A stretch of 64,000 bases of DNA from Trileptium ribeirensis. Lineage: Eukaryota; Nematoda; Enoplea; Enoplida; Thoracostomopsidae. Below the pieces are notes generated by a model, which did not search any database, had not been told where the DNA came from, and saw only the letters and a program-made list of their open reading frames with translations. Shown piece after piece: positions 37,863 through 51,850 of the stretch. How positions within the stretch are numbered: the first letter of the stretch is position 1; each line of letters begins with the position of its first letter. A program made the translations under genes and the position numbers. The stretch spans positions 50,465 through 114,464 of the forward strand of contig JASANE010005039.1 in assembly GCA_030248225.1 (NCBI GenBank), written 5' to 3'.

Positions 37863-40800
37863 GAACGCGCATCGGTCTGCAAATAACTGAGTGCCGTGAA
37901 AATCGAACGTTAACGATACTTGAAAAAGCAAAAAACAAAATCAAAAAAGAATTAGATCTTAACACCTACGTATGCAATAAAATTGTCAATATACTAGCGG
38001 CCACAAGACATAATTCAGAATAGAATTAAATTGGTCCCGTCAACGCCCCTTAATAGCTCGGACATAGTTAAAAGTAATAACAGGCACAACCCGAGAACTA
38101 TGTCTTTGCGGCTAAATAATATATCCTTTCCTTTCTACAAAGCTGTGGATTTGGTACAAAATCTTGTATTTTCCTTGCATTTAGTGCGCTAAAGTCGCAG
38201 TGATAGTTGGGAATAGCCATTGCTGCTCTAAATATCTATTCTATAATAACCATATCATGAAAAGCGCGGGTAGGGCTATTATAACAAGCCATTAAATTAT
38301 TTTGCACAAAGGTTTTTAATCCTTCAGTCAAAATCACTCAAGGAACATATTTATTTTCATTTCAGCGGTTGATCTGGAACATCTTCTTAAAAGCCGCCTT
38401 TAAGCAATTGTACTCTAAACTATAAACTTTCATCATTAGCAGTTATACACACAGATTATTAAATTCTAACCCAATTTGCCAAATTTGTCGGGCGAAGATG
38501 TACAGTAGAAGTGTGTAGCTATGCAGAGATTATGCTATGCCCCTATTTCCGTGGTCGATAGCTATAAATATGTCACGCCGTCAGTTGGTTATAAAGAAAA
38601 TAAAAAGATCAAACGAGTATTATGTTCAACATCAGATGTGCGGTTAAAGATTTGCCCGAATCTCAGTACGGCAATATCAACATTATACCTGCTCGAGGTC
38701 CGAGGCCGCAAGGGTGTTGCGGTTCCATGACCTTCGGCCTCCCAGCGGGGATAGAGGTGGGTGTGAGGCGCTTACAAAAGCCTATGCGTTCGGATCATGC
38801 GCCGCTACCAAATAGTTAGAGGGATAGGGGCGCCTGCCAGGAAATTCCCACTTGTCTGGAGAAGAGTTGATAACTATCGCCCCATGAACGTGTATGACCA
38901 CCACAATCAATTACATTTTGGTTCTTGTTATGATTATTACAACTGAATCAAGACTTTTTTGACTATCTTGTACTGGATTATTTATCTGCAAGAGCGGTCC
39001 AATAAAATTCTGTTGTGTGTTTGGTTCCTGAAGTTTTAGTTCAAATTTTGAATTATAATAACACTTGTTTCAGCTTCTGTAATTTGCGCGACTGTTGCCT
39101 AATTGCTTCGTTATTGTTATTAGAATTTGATGTAGAAATATTGAATTATAGGTATTGACAAAACAACTGCTAAGCCAAATATTGTTGCAACTAAGTAGAG
39201 TTATTTAAGCAATATTAGTGCTTTCTGTAAATTCATCAAATTTTCAGATTTATAAGGATGGGAAGGATTTTAGCCTTGACCAGTAATTGTGCAGTATGCT
39301 ATTAAACAAATTAATACATTATATATATTTATTCACTATTTAATACATATTTATCTAGCGCAACACCACAGGTTAGTATTTAAGAATGAGATTAGAGTAG
39401 ATCTGTCTTGTTAAATTGTGCGATGAAATAATTCTAGCAACTAAACACTGAATAGTTCGTTTAATCCGATGTTCTCAAAACCGACCGATAGTTGTTACAG
39501 GTACTTAATTATTGAAATATGTGTTTACCTAGCAAATCATTATATGCCTTTCGACTTTATAGCGCTATGTGGTGCAACGTAGCCTGGTATATTCATTCTT
39601 CATATCAGCGATGCCTAATTGATATCATATATTCGGAAGTTTTGGAAATACACGTATTGATGTGATTTATATATGATACTGATACTGATATACGACCCCT
39701 AAAAATTGACTTTTAAGATGCAACGAGCATTAGTACTGGAATGCGAGATAGTGGTGCATACTGTCAAAAAAACAGATACGCTCGATTCTAAAACAAATGT
39801 TCTGACAAGGGACGACCAAATCCGGTGAAATTGTAAACACCCTATGACTGGCAAAGGGTTCTTTCCATCAGGCTTAAGAAACAAGTTGTCTAAATTGACG
39901 ATTTTTATTAGTTTTCTACTATAGTATGAATAGTATAAAAATGGCCCGATCCTTTACTGCTAAATTTTGGATACTATATATGGAAGAACATAATACGTTG
40001 ACATTTTTTGTGTTTAACTAACCAACCAACAAAAATAACACTAATGTTGCAGTTCTAACTTAGCAGGCTTTCAACTTCATAGCTGCTGTGGGTCATGGTA
40101 ATTTTTTGCACAAAGTTCAAGTCTTAATGAGGCGTGAATATCGCCATTTGGTAAACTGTGACCAAACAAAACGTTGCTTATAAATACAGCATGGTAAACA
40201 CATCGGAAAACAAAAAAATATAATGAAAATACAGCATGAATTAGTATATATAACTGGAATTCAGCTGTTTTTCCAATTAACTTTAGGCTACGTAAAATGT
40301 ATAGTAAAGAAAATAGTAAAAAATAGCCATTTTTTCTGACTTTTGTAGGGTACAAAACCGATATTTAATACGTGTGTATATTGTATATATTATCTGATGA
40401 ATGTGCATTATGTGTATAATTCTTGCTGCATTAAATCATAATATTCTCGTTTATGAACTTTATATGCCAACTCCGCATAAAATGCTCGAGGCATTTAAAT
40501 ACATTTTGTTCACCCAAAAACTGATATTTTATCCGTCCATACATTTATCAAAGGCGACAGAAATTGAGCTAGACCGACGACAATACACCGCAGGAGAGGT
40601 AGCCATGGGTTTATTTACAAAAGCCTATTTTCTTATGTAAATATATAGATATAAATATAACTAGAACTGTAATATTTATAAATTATTAACCATCAAGCTA
40701 AAATTATGACCGTGAGCTAGATTGCTATGTCTTGGGATGATGAATAGGACATTGTGGAATATCTTTCCACGAGCTGAATGGTTCAATTAGTACTGTTGAA

Positions 40801-43800
40801 ACGAGTCAGATACGGCAAGGATCGCAGTATTTATTACATTTCGAGCTGAATTCGCTAAAAATGGTTGATGACCATGGTCGAACTGGAGGAAAGCCAGCAG
40901 TGTGAGCAATGGAAACTCTTGGCTTGATCGGTACTTTCAGGTAAATAAATCAATCAACCAAAAAATTTACTTAAATACATAATAAACATTAAGCAGGATA
41001 CATGCATAAGATCTAAACGATATAATACAGTATATACAGTACACTGAAGCCACTTGTATGTGATCAAGAATTTGCGCCAAAACGAAGAAAACAACTCAGT
41101 TCTTTACTATCTAAAAGTTCTTTAAATTTATCAGGACTAGCGGCACGAACTAGGGTACAGCCGTTTATATAATTCGATAAGTATTTCAAAAGCCTATTGT
41201 AAGTAATGCGAAATTGTGTCCCACAATATTTGCACGGAATCTTTCCATCATAAGCTTATAGTTGTGGGTGCGAGTGACACTATTCCTACACATCGTTCGC
41301 GAGTACCAATAATCGGAAACGTTTTTTTTTAATTTTAGTTTAATATGATACAGGAAATTGATGATATAACGTTTGTCGTAGAAATGATAAAAGTTGCATT
41401 TGTTTTGAATTTTCGGGCTAACAATAGACGCAGTGATTGCTACAGAGACTATGGTGTCAGATCTAGGGAAATCGTATATGACAGCAGCTTACGCCATCTA
41501 GAGCACATTTCGAAGAAAGGGTTATTCTTTCTTTGCTCTGCAGATGTATGAATGATACACTAACTTCGAAAATAGCCAAACCTGAAAGTCTGTATATACT
41601 TAAAGATCAACTGGAGAGAATTACACTATACCCAATTTGCAATACAAGTAACGCACACTTCTTGAAAATGTACATCCGTAGCCTGCCAATCATTATGCTT
41701 TTAGTAAAGTTACAGAATTCCTACTCAGCTTCTAATATTATTTTATTAATCATAACACAATAAGTTAACGCACACGCATTACTATCTCAAAGTTTCCGCA
41801 GCATCACAGATGGACTTGGTATTATATTACTTAAAACCGTACATTGTGTCCATTCGTGATAGTCAGAAATGGGACAACACGGAACAAAACTTGTTGCGCC
41901 ATCAATTAAAACAGTAACAGGTTACAAGTTCCTACATATTAAATTTTACACCAACGAAGATAAATTGAATTAAAATGCATCGCACATGAACACAAATATT
42001 TGCTACTACTAAAACATGTTACATCTATATAAGGACAGTACTGTGAGCTCAAGTTTCCCAACAGCACTGTCAGCAACATGACTACTTGAAATTCAACCCA
42101 AATACATTATTTTTGCTGCGCTACGTATGGCATAGTATTATAGCGTGGAACTATAGCTATTTTTGGTGTATCATTACTGTCATCGAGGACATGCATTAAA
42201 AGCCTGCATACGATCCCAATACTACTAACCTACCCATAAAACCCGATTTGCACGTGATTATAGGCTTTATTGACTGTCACATCGATTCTTTCAGTGTGCG
42301 ATTGGTCTTTATTCAAAAGAATAATACGGCAGACACCGTATGAAACACCGTTAGGTTCGTTTGAAAAAAGTTTGCGATGGACAATTTTGATCAGACTTAA
42401 GTTCTCTTGAAACTTGATTCTAGCCTGCAGACGGCTAGTGCATTTTAAGCATTCTGAAACGGTCCGGCAATACCTAGCGCAGCTGTAACAGTCATAGATT
42501 CTAAAATAATATATATTTTGTTTTATACATAGAGAGAGATCTAGTGTAACCATAGAATTAGCTTATTTGGACAAGATCATCGATATAGATATCTAATCTA
42601 AGGTTATATTCCCTGAGAAGAACTGAGCCAAATTTTATTCACCCTAACATAAAATACGTATACTAATAATAATTCGCGCACTGTGAAAATTATAGATGTA
42701 TAGGTCCAGCACCTTTCATCTTGTATTAGCTTAATTTAAATAGTTTTTCTCTGAAATCATCATTTTATTCCCTATATGAGCAGCTTTTGCAGTGGTATCA
42801 CGGGCTTCGGCATTGTCATTGCACCGATTTCAATCAAATCAGTCTAATAACAAAGGAAATACAGAAATTTTTGTCTGATAAAAGATTGCTTAATACAAAT
42901 TTTACTAAGAGCTTATGTATGGAAATCCTGTACCAACACCCGTGAGCCTTTAAACTCATCCACTTAGAGATAAAGCTGCGTCAGTCAGACCTAAATTATG
43001 AAAGTTCCAAGAAAATTTTGTCAATTACTGCTTATGGAGTAAGCGCACTGTTTAAACTCTTAAAGGGACGACTCATTTCAGCATGCTTTAACAAGGAATT
43101 GAGTTACTTTAAAGATAAAGCTTTATACCCCGCTTCATATAACCAATTGCTAACTCTGTACGCTTTCAGTTTACAAAAAATATTTGGCTAGCTTTTTATG
43201 CAGCTAAATATTGGCACCATTCATTTTTTAAAAAATTGCACATTCACGTTTAATTTTTTCAAAAGTTCACAGAAACGTACACTGATATGACCACATGTTA
43301 GCCAGAATATTATATATCATTGGCATCCTTATACACGAACTGCATTGTGTCGCTTTTCTTTTTTAACATACTTTCATATTTAAAGAATTACTTAAAAATA
43401 TAATGGGTATCAAAATGTTTTTGTAAATTTGTGTATTAAGGAGCAAATGGCACCATTTAGGAAACACGGCAGTCATTGAAGAAATAGCTGTTTATTTTAA
43501 ATAAAAACAACTTATTTACTATTTTTAATGGCTGAAACATATATGAATTATCATACAGCACTATGTAATCCACAATGGATCGGCAAAAATAGACAAGATG
43601 CCGGCGGTGGGTTTTAAGCGTACCAAATTTCAAATATAAACATTAGAACAAAACCTGTTTCATATTAGATATTCAAGTTCTATGATATTCCAATATTCGG
43701 ACCCATTAAACACAAAATACATTTTGTTGGCTATAGTGATTTAAAGAGTCATCACGGAGCAATCTGCCTTTGACCAGTGGATGTTCTCGAGGCGATGAAT

Positions 43801-46195
43801 TAGAAGACCTATATTTTCTATTTTTTATGGTGCCGTTGACACCATTACCTTTTTCATATGGTGCGAGACATCATCGAATTTTTATAAATTTCTAAGAGAC
43901 CGCAAATTAATTTTGAAAAAGCGTTATGCCGAGCTACTTGATAATGTGATAAATCGATTACGCATTAACCCATACTGTCTCCCATGCCCCTGCAATAACA
44001 GTTTTCACCAGGCTTTGAATTTGTACATTGTATGGTATCGCAAACATCCTACTGAATAATTGATGATGTCTCATACACTATTTATCACATTATAAGTAGT
44101 GTACATGTATGTGGCGCATACCATACACTGCTATGCTGTTCATTATTGGAACACAAAACTTCCACTTGCTGGTTTCTTTATAGCGTATGCGTCGCATTAG
44201 AAAAACGTTCTATTAAATAAATATCGTTCTTCTTGCAGCCATCTATATACTGATACAGATTTCGCGGCGATTTCTATGATTACACACGATGAATTAATGT
44301 GTATTTCGTACAATTTTGTGTTATCTTTCGTTGCAGTTGCGATTGAACCTAGATGATTTGGCTGTGAGTGTTCGCTACCCACTATGCTGTTTAATACCTG
44401 TTGCTTAGCTCCTTAAGGAACTTTGCAAAGCGAGAGAATACAAAAACACACTTACCGACTCGGTTAGCGATCATTACAGTGTACGCTGTATCAAATGTGT
44501 GACACTATGCGCGAAAGTTGTCATCGACAGATATTGTACTGGTTTATTAATTATTTCTTGCATGAATTGTGGCGTGTTTCTTACAATCATGAGGGAACTT
44601 TTGCCGTAGTGACGGGTTGAGTCAAGATGCCTGGGAATGTCGTCCGCAAACAACTTGAAACAGATTAAAACTCAAACCTTTGCATAATGTCACATAATGT
44701 GTAATTTGGTGTATACTTCGGGCACTAAACTTTAGCCGTGTTCTATGTTATGACTTCAAATAAAGTGCTGGTAATACATATTGGTCTAGCATACATCACC
44801 AATGCCCATTTTATAGCCCTCCAATTAGAGCTAACAAGACTAATAGTTCACAGCAGATACTTAAAAATGCAGTGGCTGCTCACATATTTATGTCGGCTGC
44901 TGCTTCGCACCTGACTATCAAAGGAATATTCTGAATGTACTGCCGCCGGCAAAGATGTTTTAAAATTTAATCTGTTTTTGGCGGATTAACCGCTCCCACT
45001 AAGGTTAGAGTTATTGAGCTGCGTAAGACTCCAACAAGCTACATATTCAAGTGAACGAATCCATAAGATATAAAAGCAAGCTAAGCGAGATTGCACTACA
45101 AAGTGTACTGTTGTTTAGAACGTGACCTACGAAGTTGAAACACCGTCGCAAGATATCAGCAAATGCTTTGACTGGCGTCATAGTAGTTTCTTCAGCTAAG
45201 GCAACTAAATTGCTTGAGCTGTTTCACAAAGAATTGGTGTTAAACAAGCATTTAGTCAATCACTTTGCAGTCAAAACCATGCTTATAGAATTTTGATAAA
45301 TTAAGTTGTAGATTTTCTGAATTGTTCTCTAGAATATATTTAGCCCAAACCGGCAGTTGTTTTCAATATATAGCCGCATTCAGAATACAGGCGTTATTTC
45401 GCAGTAACGGCTTTACCGACTCAGCTAGCTGTTAGAAATCAAAATTTTTTATATCTTTTTAAAAAAAAAAAAATAAGGTGCGATAAATACACTTAACAGG
45501 CTAAAGTAAAGAAAAACAGAAAAGAAAAGCTTGAAAAAAGAAAATAAAAAAGATAGGTTCCTTAATTGTCGTTATAGGGTTCACTACATGAGGAAATTCA
45601 ACCATTTAAGGAATAAATAATGTCTTCAAACAGTCATATTTCAACAACAAGCATTGAAATTTATATAAAATTTCGCACAATAAATAATTCACCATATGAA
45701 TAAGCACTTATTTTTTTGTTGTCCTACGTAATACTATATAAAAGCTATGTTACTAAATTATTGCTGGTTGCTTAATTGATACTTTTAATATCATAGCTAT
45801 CCTTAAAAAGTGCGCTTACTCTATATAATGAAAATTTCCTACACTGTTGCGAGGTAAAATGGTTTGGCAAATTTTTTGACAACCTAATATCTATATTTCT
45901 AATTCTGCGCACATATTGGTGCGAATAACTTTGTTTTTGTGTAATATCTTAGTGAAAAAATACCTACGACAATTTGGGTATGAGTTCTATATTATTAGAA
46001 CATAAGTGAGTTGTTTGCGTGTAGGTTGAACAAAACTTAGCAGAACGAATTTGTATTTGTACGCAAATTAATTAATGTGTGGAATTACATGTGCTAAACC
46101 TAAGAGTAACAACTATATAATAAATACCTATAACAACATAGTAACTACTGTATAATAATACATGCACAGCAACGAACGTCAATATGTAATAACGG
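37863..46195. other. AT-rich DNA up to the retroelement, no gene seen
   Basis: More than 8 kb with only short ORFs (none above 110 codons) and no recognised repeat family. A poly-A-rich patch at about 45,455-45,560 might be a retroposon tail. GC rises abruptly close to 46,190. Confidence 0.55.
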
Positions 46196-47949
46196 TGACG
46201 CAGCTGCATGGCGCAACTTCCTAACACCATGCCCGTACGACCCCGGCTATCATAACCTCAAGGGCGGACCCTAAGTTTTGAATATTAACCACGTTCCTTG
46301 GTCAGACCCAAGAAGTTACGGAGCTTAGCAGGCCGCAGGCGCGCTTCACGGGGTGTGTTCGGACCCCGCCCGATTGGTTGCGCACGTGTCTAGTATTTTG
46401 GTATGATCACTGAGGTCCCCCAGGGAGGTTGACACCGAAACCTGCTCACAGGTCATGATGTCAAACCAATATTCCCTGTCCTAGTCGAATGGAAGTTGTT
46501 TTATCTAGCGTGATTTGAAGTGAAATGCGTGATAATTTAGCTTTACTATTTGAAGTTTGAGTCTCACCTAGTTTTATCCTCAGCGGAACACTTAATCCGT
46601 TGTAGCCATATGGCCCCCACAGGGTTCCGACGAGCCCTGAGATGTTTAACGTCGGATTACCTAGTTTATCACTTAATATCCTGACTGTGTAAATATCCAC
46701 AGATACTGTTTTCTAGTAAATTTTATCTTTCGTGCGAGTGTGACTATTAAGTCAGTAAAATTCATAAGTGCTCCGTAGGACCATTCTCGCTGCAATACCA
46801 TCACTCTAGCAGGCCAATAATGGTGGCGGACCGCTCGTGTCAGGGCTTGGGGTATTTCCCTCCGCAAGCCGTGGCACGAAGGGTCGGCCCGTCCAATTGA
46901 ACGTCCCTACTACGCTGGATATAAGCAACACGGGACACCGTAAATAATTTTCAACATTTTAATTCAAAAGTATAGTACAGCATTAAAACGAAGACATGCA
47001 AATAGAGCATAATATTAAACGGTAACGATTGACCTCGTCGTACCCGTTCATTCCCTTGTCCGCGTCCAGTCGGGGAGCGAGGCGGCGCGAGCGAACGCGT
47101 TCCCGGAAATACCGGACCAAAATCTGTACCCGAGTTGTTCAACGTTGAACGTCAACTAAGTCAGCTATCGCTCGGGTTACGTGTTCTGGCGTGCTTCTGA
47201 ATTCGCTTCGAACGATGGGCGGCGTTATGCGGGGAAGGGAAAAATTCTTCTTAGAGCAGCCTCAGTACGGCCAATGCAGACGATGCACTAATACGGCCAC
47301 CAAAGTTACCGACTGACTTCGTTAGAGAAGGAACATGAATCGGGGTACGAACCTAAACATAGGGTAACAGTGCTGGCACGGGCGAGTGTATGCACAACAA
47401 AATCATTTCGAGAACATGTCATTACATAGTTACCGATAACAAATCACCTATAGCGTCAACCGGCGGATATTAAAATCAGGTTGCTACAGGTGAGGTACTA
47501 ACATGATAGGCAGCGGCATGAGAACTCTGTCCGGCGAGCGTTCTTAATCCTACGAATCTTGCCTACCGTCCCTATCAGATCCTTCACAACGTTTCGTCCT
47601 TAGGCTCGACTCGGCCTCAATTGCCAGTTTCTCCTGTCCCTGTGTCTCCAGTAGTCCAGCAGGGAGTTCGACGGTTCTGGGTTCTTACTATTAACGTATG
47701 GTTAGCCTATACCGATGGGACTCGATTCCGGGTGGTAGAGTAACAGCTAAGCACTGTAGTACATGTCCGGGGTGCCGTTTGGCTTACGTGGAAGGGATGC
47801 CTCTAATAATTTCTCGACGGTCTCAGTTCCTATTTTCAACAGTTTCCGTAGAATTCTGAGAGGGACTGGCTAGGCCAGTCAATTTGCCTCTGGGGCTCTA
47901 CCGAACGAGAAAAAAAAAGGGGGGGCGTGGGTATTTCGCTCGCGGACGC

Positions 47950-48090
47950 GTTTGCGTCCTCTTTTTTGGCTGTGGTTTCTTTGCTTGGTTCTTTGCCCCT
48001 CTTCTTTTCCTTTGTTTCCTTTTGTTTCGTTGTTTCCTTTTGTTTCTTTTCTTTGCTGTGCCGTCCTCTCTCTATCGCTCATCCGAAGTT
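47950..48090. repeat. Pyrimidine-rich tract (purine-rich on the element's sense strand)
   Basis: About 140 bases are dominated by T and C on the plus strand, with TTTGTTTCC-type units. Read along the retroelement this is an A/G tract and so a candidate polypurine-tract neighbourhood, but its length suggests simple-sequence expansion instead. An A8G7 run lies just to its left (about 47,912-47,926). Confidence 0.5.
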
Positions 48091-48196
48091 CTTATTACAC
48101 TGTACACATCGAAATTGTACAGTGTCTCAACTGCACTGTCGAAAGTGTACAGTTGAGATTGAGTTATCATTGAAATTTTATTAAATTTTGTCAGAA

Positions 48197-48270
48197 CTCG
48201 ATAGTCGAGTGGTTAGAACTGAAAGATCTGCAGCGGGCTTAATTTCCCCGTGCAGGATCGAAACTCAACA
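48197..48270 (+). ncRNA. tRNA-like sequence with pol III box A and box B
   Basis: A box A match (TAGTCGAGTGGTTAGAA at about 48,202-48,218) and a box B-like GGATCGAAACTC (about 48,255-48,266) are spaced as in tRNA genes, but no clean anticodon stem or acceptor stem can be drawn. It is best read as a tRNA-derived SINE head or tRNA pseudogene, lying antisense within the retroelement's 3' region. Confidence 0.4.
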
Positions 48271-50698
48271 AGGGAAAATGAAAAAGGAGAGAGACAAAAC
48301 GACAAAAATCAAGGCAAGGGCATACATAGTACATAGCCTAACGGGCAAACCGAGCTAAAACCAAAAAAACTTAAACTCAGCGATCAAGTCGCTCTGAAAA
48401 GAAAACGGGGTTTTGCACCTACTCGGTTTGGGGTCAAAACGATTCGCGAAAGGTCGCGATTTTCCTTTAGTGAAAGGAGAGTATGGTAATTTCGTTTTGA
48501 ACTCTGAGCACCCTAACGTGTTTTTGAAAGAGCTTCTAGTGGCCGATTCTGGGCATTTTTCAGGCCGTTGGTTCCTTTTGGGAGCAGGTAGTATCCGACG
48601 TCCTACCATTAGGCTTAACCACGTAAGCGTTTTATGTTCAACGCTAGTAAATTTAGCAATCGGGCCGAGCCGATTTCGAAGCAAATCTCGCGGAGCGAGC
48701 GCCTAGTAAATTCGGTCGTGAGGGGCTCTCAAAGACTCACGGAGTCGGGAGTTGATCCTCATGTAAAGCTAGTATTAACCGTCCTAACGGTGAACGAATC
48801 AAATACTAGCAAAGTCGTGTAAACGCCGTATCAAACTCGCTCCTTGCGGAGTGCAAATACCTTACGCTCAAACTGAAATTCCTAAAATTTGTTCAGTCTT
48901 TTGAATTCCCCAATTTTCTTAACTCGTCCTGATAAACGAAATTTTGGGGCTTCCTAAAGCCCGACGGAGGCTAATCCTCCGTCCCTAACTGCTACGTCAG
49001 TCCGAGCTCAAGCAGCGGCATGAGCCTCGAACGGTCTACTAAACTGTAATTTTGTAAACCAGAAACGCAAACACGTAAGCCTGTTGTCCCTATAAATCAT
49101 CGGGGAAGTTTTACCGTGGTCGGCTCAGGAAAAATTCTACTACCCTAACTCAAGAGAAATAAATCATGTAAAAGCATGGACGAGAGGCGTCCATCATTGT
49201 TTGTCCTACCTATGACCACGGGGAATCAGAACCACTTCGACTTTTGTGTTCACAACCTAATACCCTCCGTGCAATCACTCAACAGGCCCAAAACGGGACT
49301 CGACTCGAGGAGGTTTTGTCAAAGAACATGTAAAAGTGTACTCAGTTGACGTGGGAATGTGAGACGTGCTCCGACGGGCGTCTGATCAAGCTATCGAAGG
49401 TAGAAAACGCGTTCCTACTAATCAAGTTTCAACAGTCTGTTACATCTCGATCTGGGGAAAATAAACCCCCATTCACTCTATCCTCCTCCTGACTTACAAC
49501 CTTTGATCCGGGACAGCGATAGCTAGTCCCCTTCCGCGAGACGAAAGATGTCTACGCGGGTCCTCCGTCGATCGAACCCCATTCCATACGCCAGTCGAAA
49601 AACAAAAACACGAAAGAGTAACCAAAGCTGCGAAACAACACAATAAAATTCAAGCGTCGGAGCCGGTCAGTAAAGTCGACCGAACTCCGCGCTGCCGAAG
49701 TCGAACTGATTCCAAGAGACGACGCGGTAGTCGTCGCTTCAAAATTTTCTGCTGTGTTGAAGCATGGCGATTTTGTCGCCATCCAATCGGCGACGATCTT
49801 TTGACGCCCACTTTTTCGAGGTCAAACCCGGGCGCCCAATCGAAAAATTCCCCAACTTTTATTTTTGACAGCTATCGTAAACCCTGGGACCCCGTTAGAG
49901 AGAGTCGGCTTCAATCGAAATCGCCGACATCAAACTTGAACCCTCCGATTACTCGGAGGTCGACCATCTGTGCTTTTCAGCTTAAATTCTGGTGTAACCT
50001 CCAAAAGTTATGTCAAGAATAACTCTGAAGATCATTACTCAGATCTCTTAAGCTCATTACTTAATCCTAAATCGACTGTTAAAACCCCAACTGTTCTACA
50101 AAAATGGTTGGGTCACCCGTCAAATTTCAAAATTTTAAATCTTTTCCCGTTATAAAGTACTTGGAATAAGCTTGGATATGTCTCTTCCGCGTTCTGGTTC
50201 TCATCCATCAAATTTCCCCCAGCTAACTCGCCGATTTAAAGCCAAATTTCTGCTATTTAGCGAGTTAGCTGCCTCATCCATCACTTAATTAAGCTTATTT
50301 GGAGGGCATCTGGGGCTAAATTTTACCACCCTATCCATGGATAAACGTGCTAACATTGCACGTTTATATGTTGGCTTACAAGATAAAGCCAAACATTCCT
50401 AGCATTCCACGCTAATGGCTTTTCAAATATCCCGACAGGACGTCCTTAGACGTCCCGAAGGGGGGGAAACCTAAGACGGGAATGAGCTGATTTCGCGACC
50501 TGGGACGCAGCACATTCCTACGTATTCTCTGACCTATCCGGGGTCCTATTCAGGAACTCCCGGAGCTCGTGGGAGGGCCCTAAACCTACCCCCCGTCAGT
50601 CCGATTCCTATGTGTCCAGTCCGTCCGTAAAACTCACAAATTTAAGGAAATTTTACATGTCCGTCCTCGTCTGTCCCGTTTTTTGTGTCCTTTTACAT

Positions 50699-50956
50699 AC
50701 TATATATATATATATATATAGATATATACATACATATACATACATATATCTCTACATACTTACATGTATCTATATCCACAAACACATATACATACAATAC
50801 TCATGAGCACACATTACACATGAGACACTCAGGCGACCTGAGCGACAGAAAGGTCGCTCAAGTTCACACTAGAAACACGCAGAACCACAACAACAACAAC
50901 AACAACATCAACACAACAGCACAGCAACCACAACAACAACAACAACAACAGCAACA

Positions 50957-50989
<33 letters not shown>

Positions 50990-50992
50990 TGG
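50699..50992. repeat. Compound microsatellite cluster
   Basis: Consecutive simple repeats: (TA)n from about 50,700, then ATAC/ATAT-type repeats to about 50,800, then (CAA)n/(CAG) at about 50,885-50,960 and (CA)n at about 50,962-50,990. Open frames across it on both strands are low-complexity by-products. Confidence 0.9.
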
Positions 50993-51224
50993 CGACGGCA
51001 ACGACGACAACCGACCAAAAGAAGTCGGTTAAGGAGAGTGGAAAAGGAAAAAGAAGAACGAAAAAGAAAGGCACGGGAAGGGTGTCGGGACAGGGGGTTC
51101 CTGAGGGCATTTCGAGGGGCTGGGGCGAAATTCGGTCCTAGGACGAAAAACGGGGCCGAATGATACCAAACACGAGGGGGTTAGACGCAGTGGCGGGTCA
51201 GGACCCAATTTTGGGTTCTGACAT

Positions 51225-51850
51225 ATTTTAGCATACGGGGTTTCAGCGGGCTCTCCCGCTCTAACGGTTGGGCGGAGCGACGCCCGCCGGGCATCGTTGG
51301 GCTCGTCTTGGAAAGGCGATTTAAACGAGGGGTGTTTTCCCTACCTTAACGGCAGCGGGTAGAGGGGCACTAAAATCACGACGGTCAAAGACTGTTAAAG
51401 AGAGTGTTAGCAAAAAGTGGGGGCGCATTTTCGGCTCTCCCGGGTTAACGGGGCGACGGATGGAGACCCGCCGGGCATCGTTGAAGATGTCTCGACGCGA
51501 CGAATGCAATGAGGGGCATTATGCCTACCTTTGAGTTGGGGTTAAATTTTCGGTCGGTCTGTACCCACTAGCAGTCGGTATGCCAAATTGGAGGGGCACC
51601 TTTTTGGTCATAAAAGGTTAACGCGAAGTCAGACAAAGACCCGCCGGATATCGTTGTGCTCGCCAGGAGCAGACAAATAAAATGAGGGGTCGCATGAGCA
51701 CGTTTAGGGTCTGTAGTCAAATACGGAGTTGGTACAAACTAAAGGAATTTTATGTTGAATTCTCGTGGTGCGTTATAGAACAGGGAAGTAAGCTATATGA
51801 CAGCGGGAGGACTGGTCAGATCGAGACCCGCCGGGCCTCGTCAGATGCCT
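51225..51850. repeat. Four diverged ~180-bp tandem repeats in the element's 3' region
   Basis: The core CCCGCCGGGCATCGTT recurs at 51,283, 51,467, 51,640 (GGATATC variant) and 51,827 (GGCCTC variant), spaced 184, 173 and 187 bp. The first three are followed about 40-50 bases later by a GAGGGG element, and most are preceded by a TTAACG-like or GCGGG-like segment. Repeats of this kind in an LTR or UTR are often enhancer or packaging elements; here that is inference. Confidence 0.75.

Noticed and set aside
46200..46450. 5S rRNA-like fragments (GGAGCTTAGCAGG, TAGTATTTTGGTATGA)
   Set aside because: Similarity is limited to short pieces; the internal control region and the helices of 5S rRNA are not present in order.
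50685..51110. ORFs of 115 and 93 codons rich in Tyr/Ile, Gln/Asn/His or Val/Leu
   Set aside because: Low-complexity translations of the microsatellite cluster.
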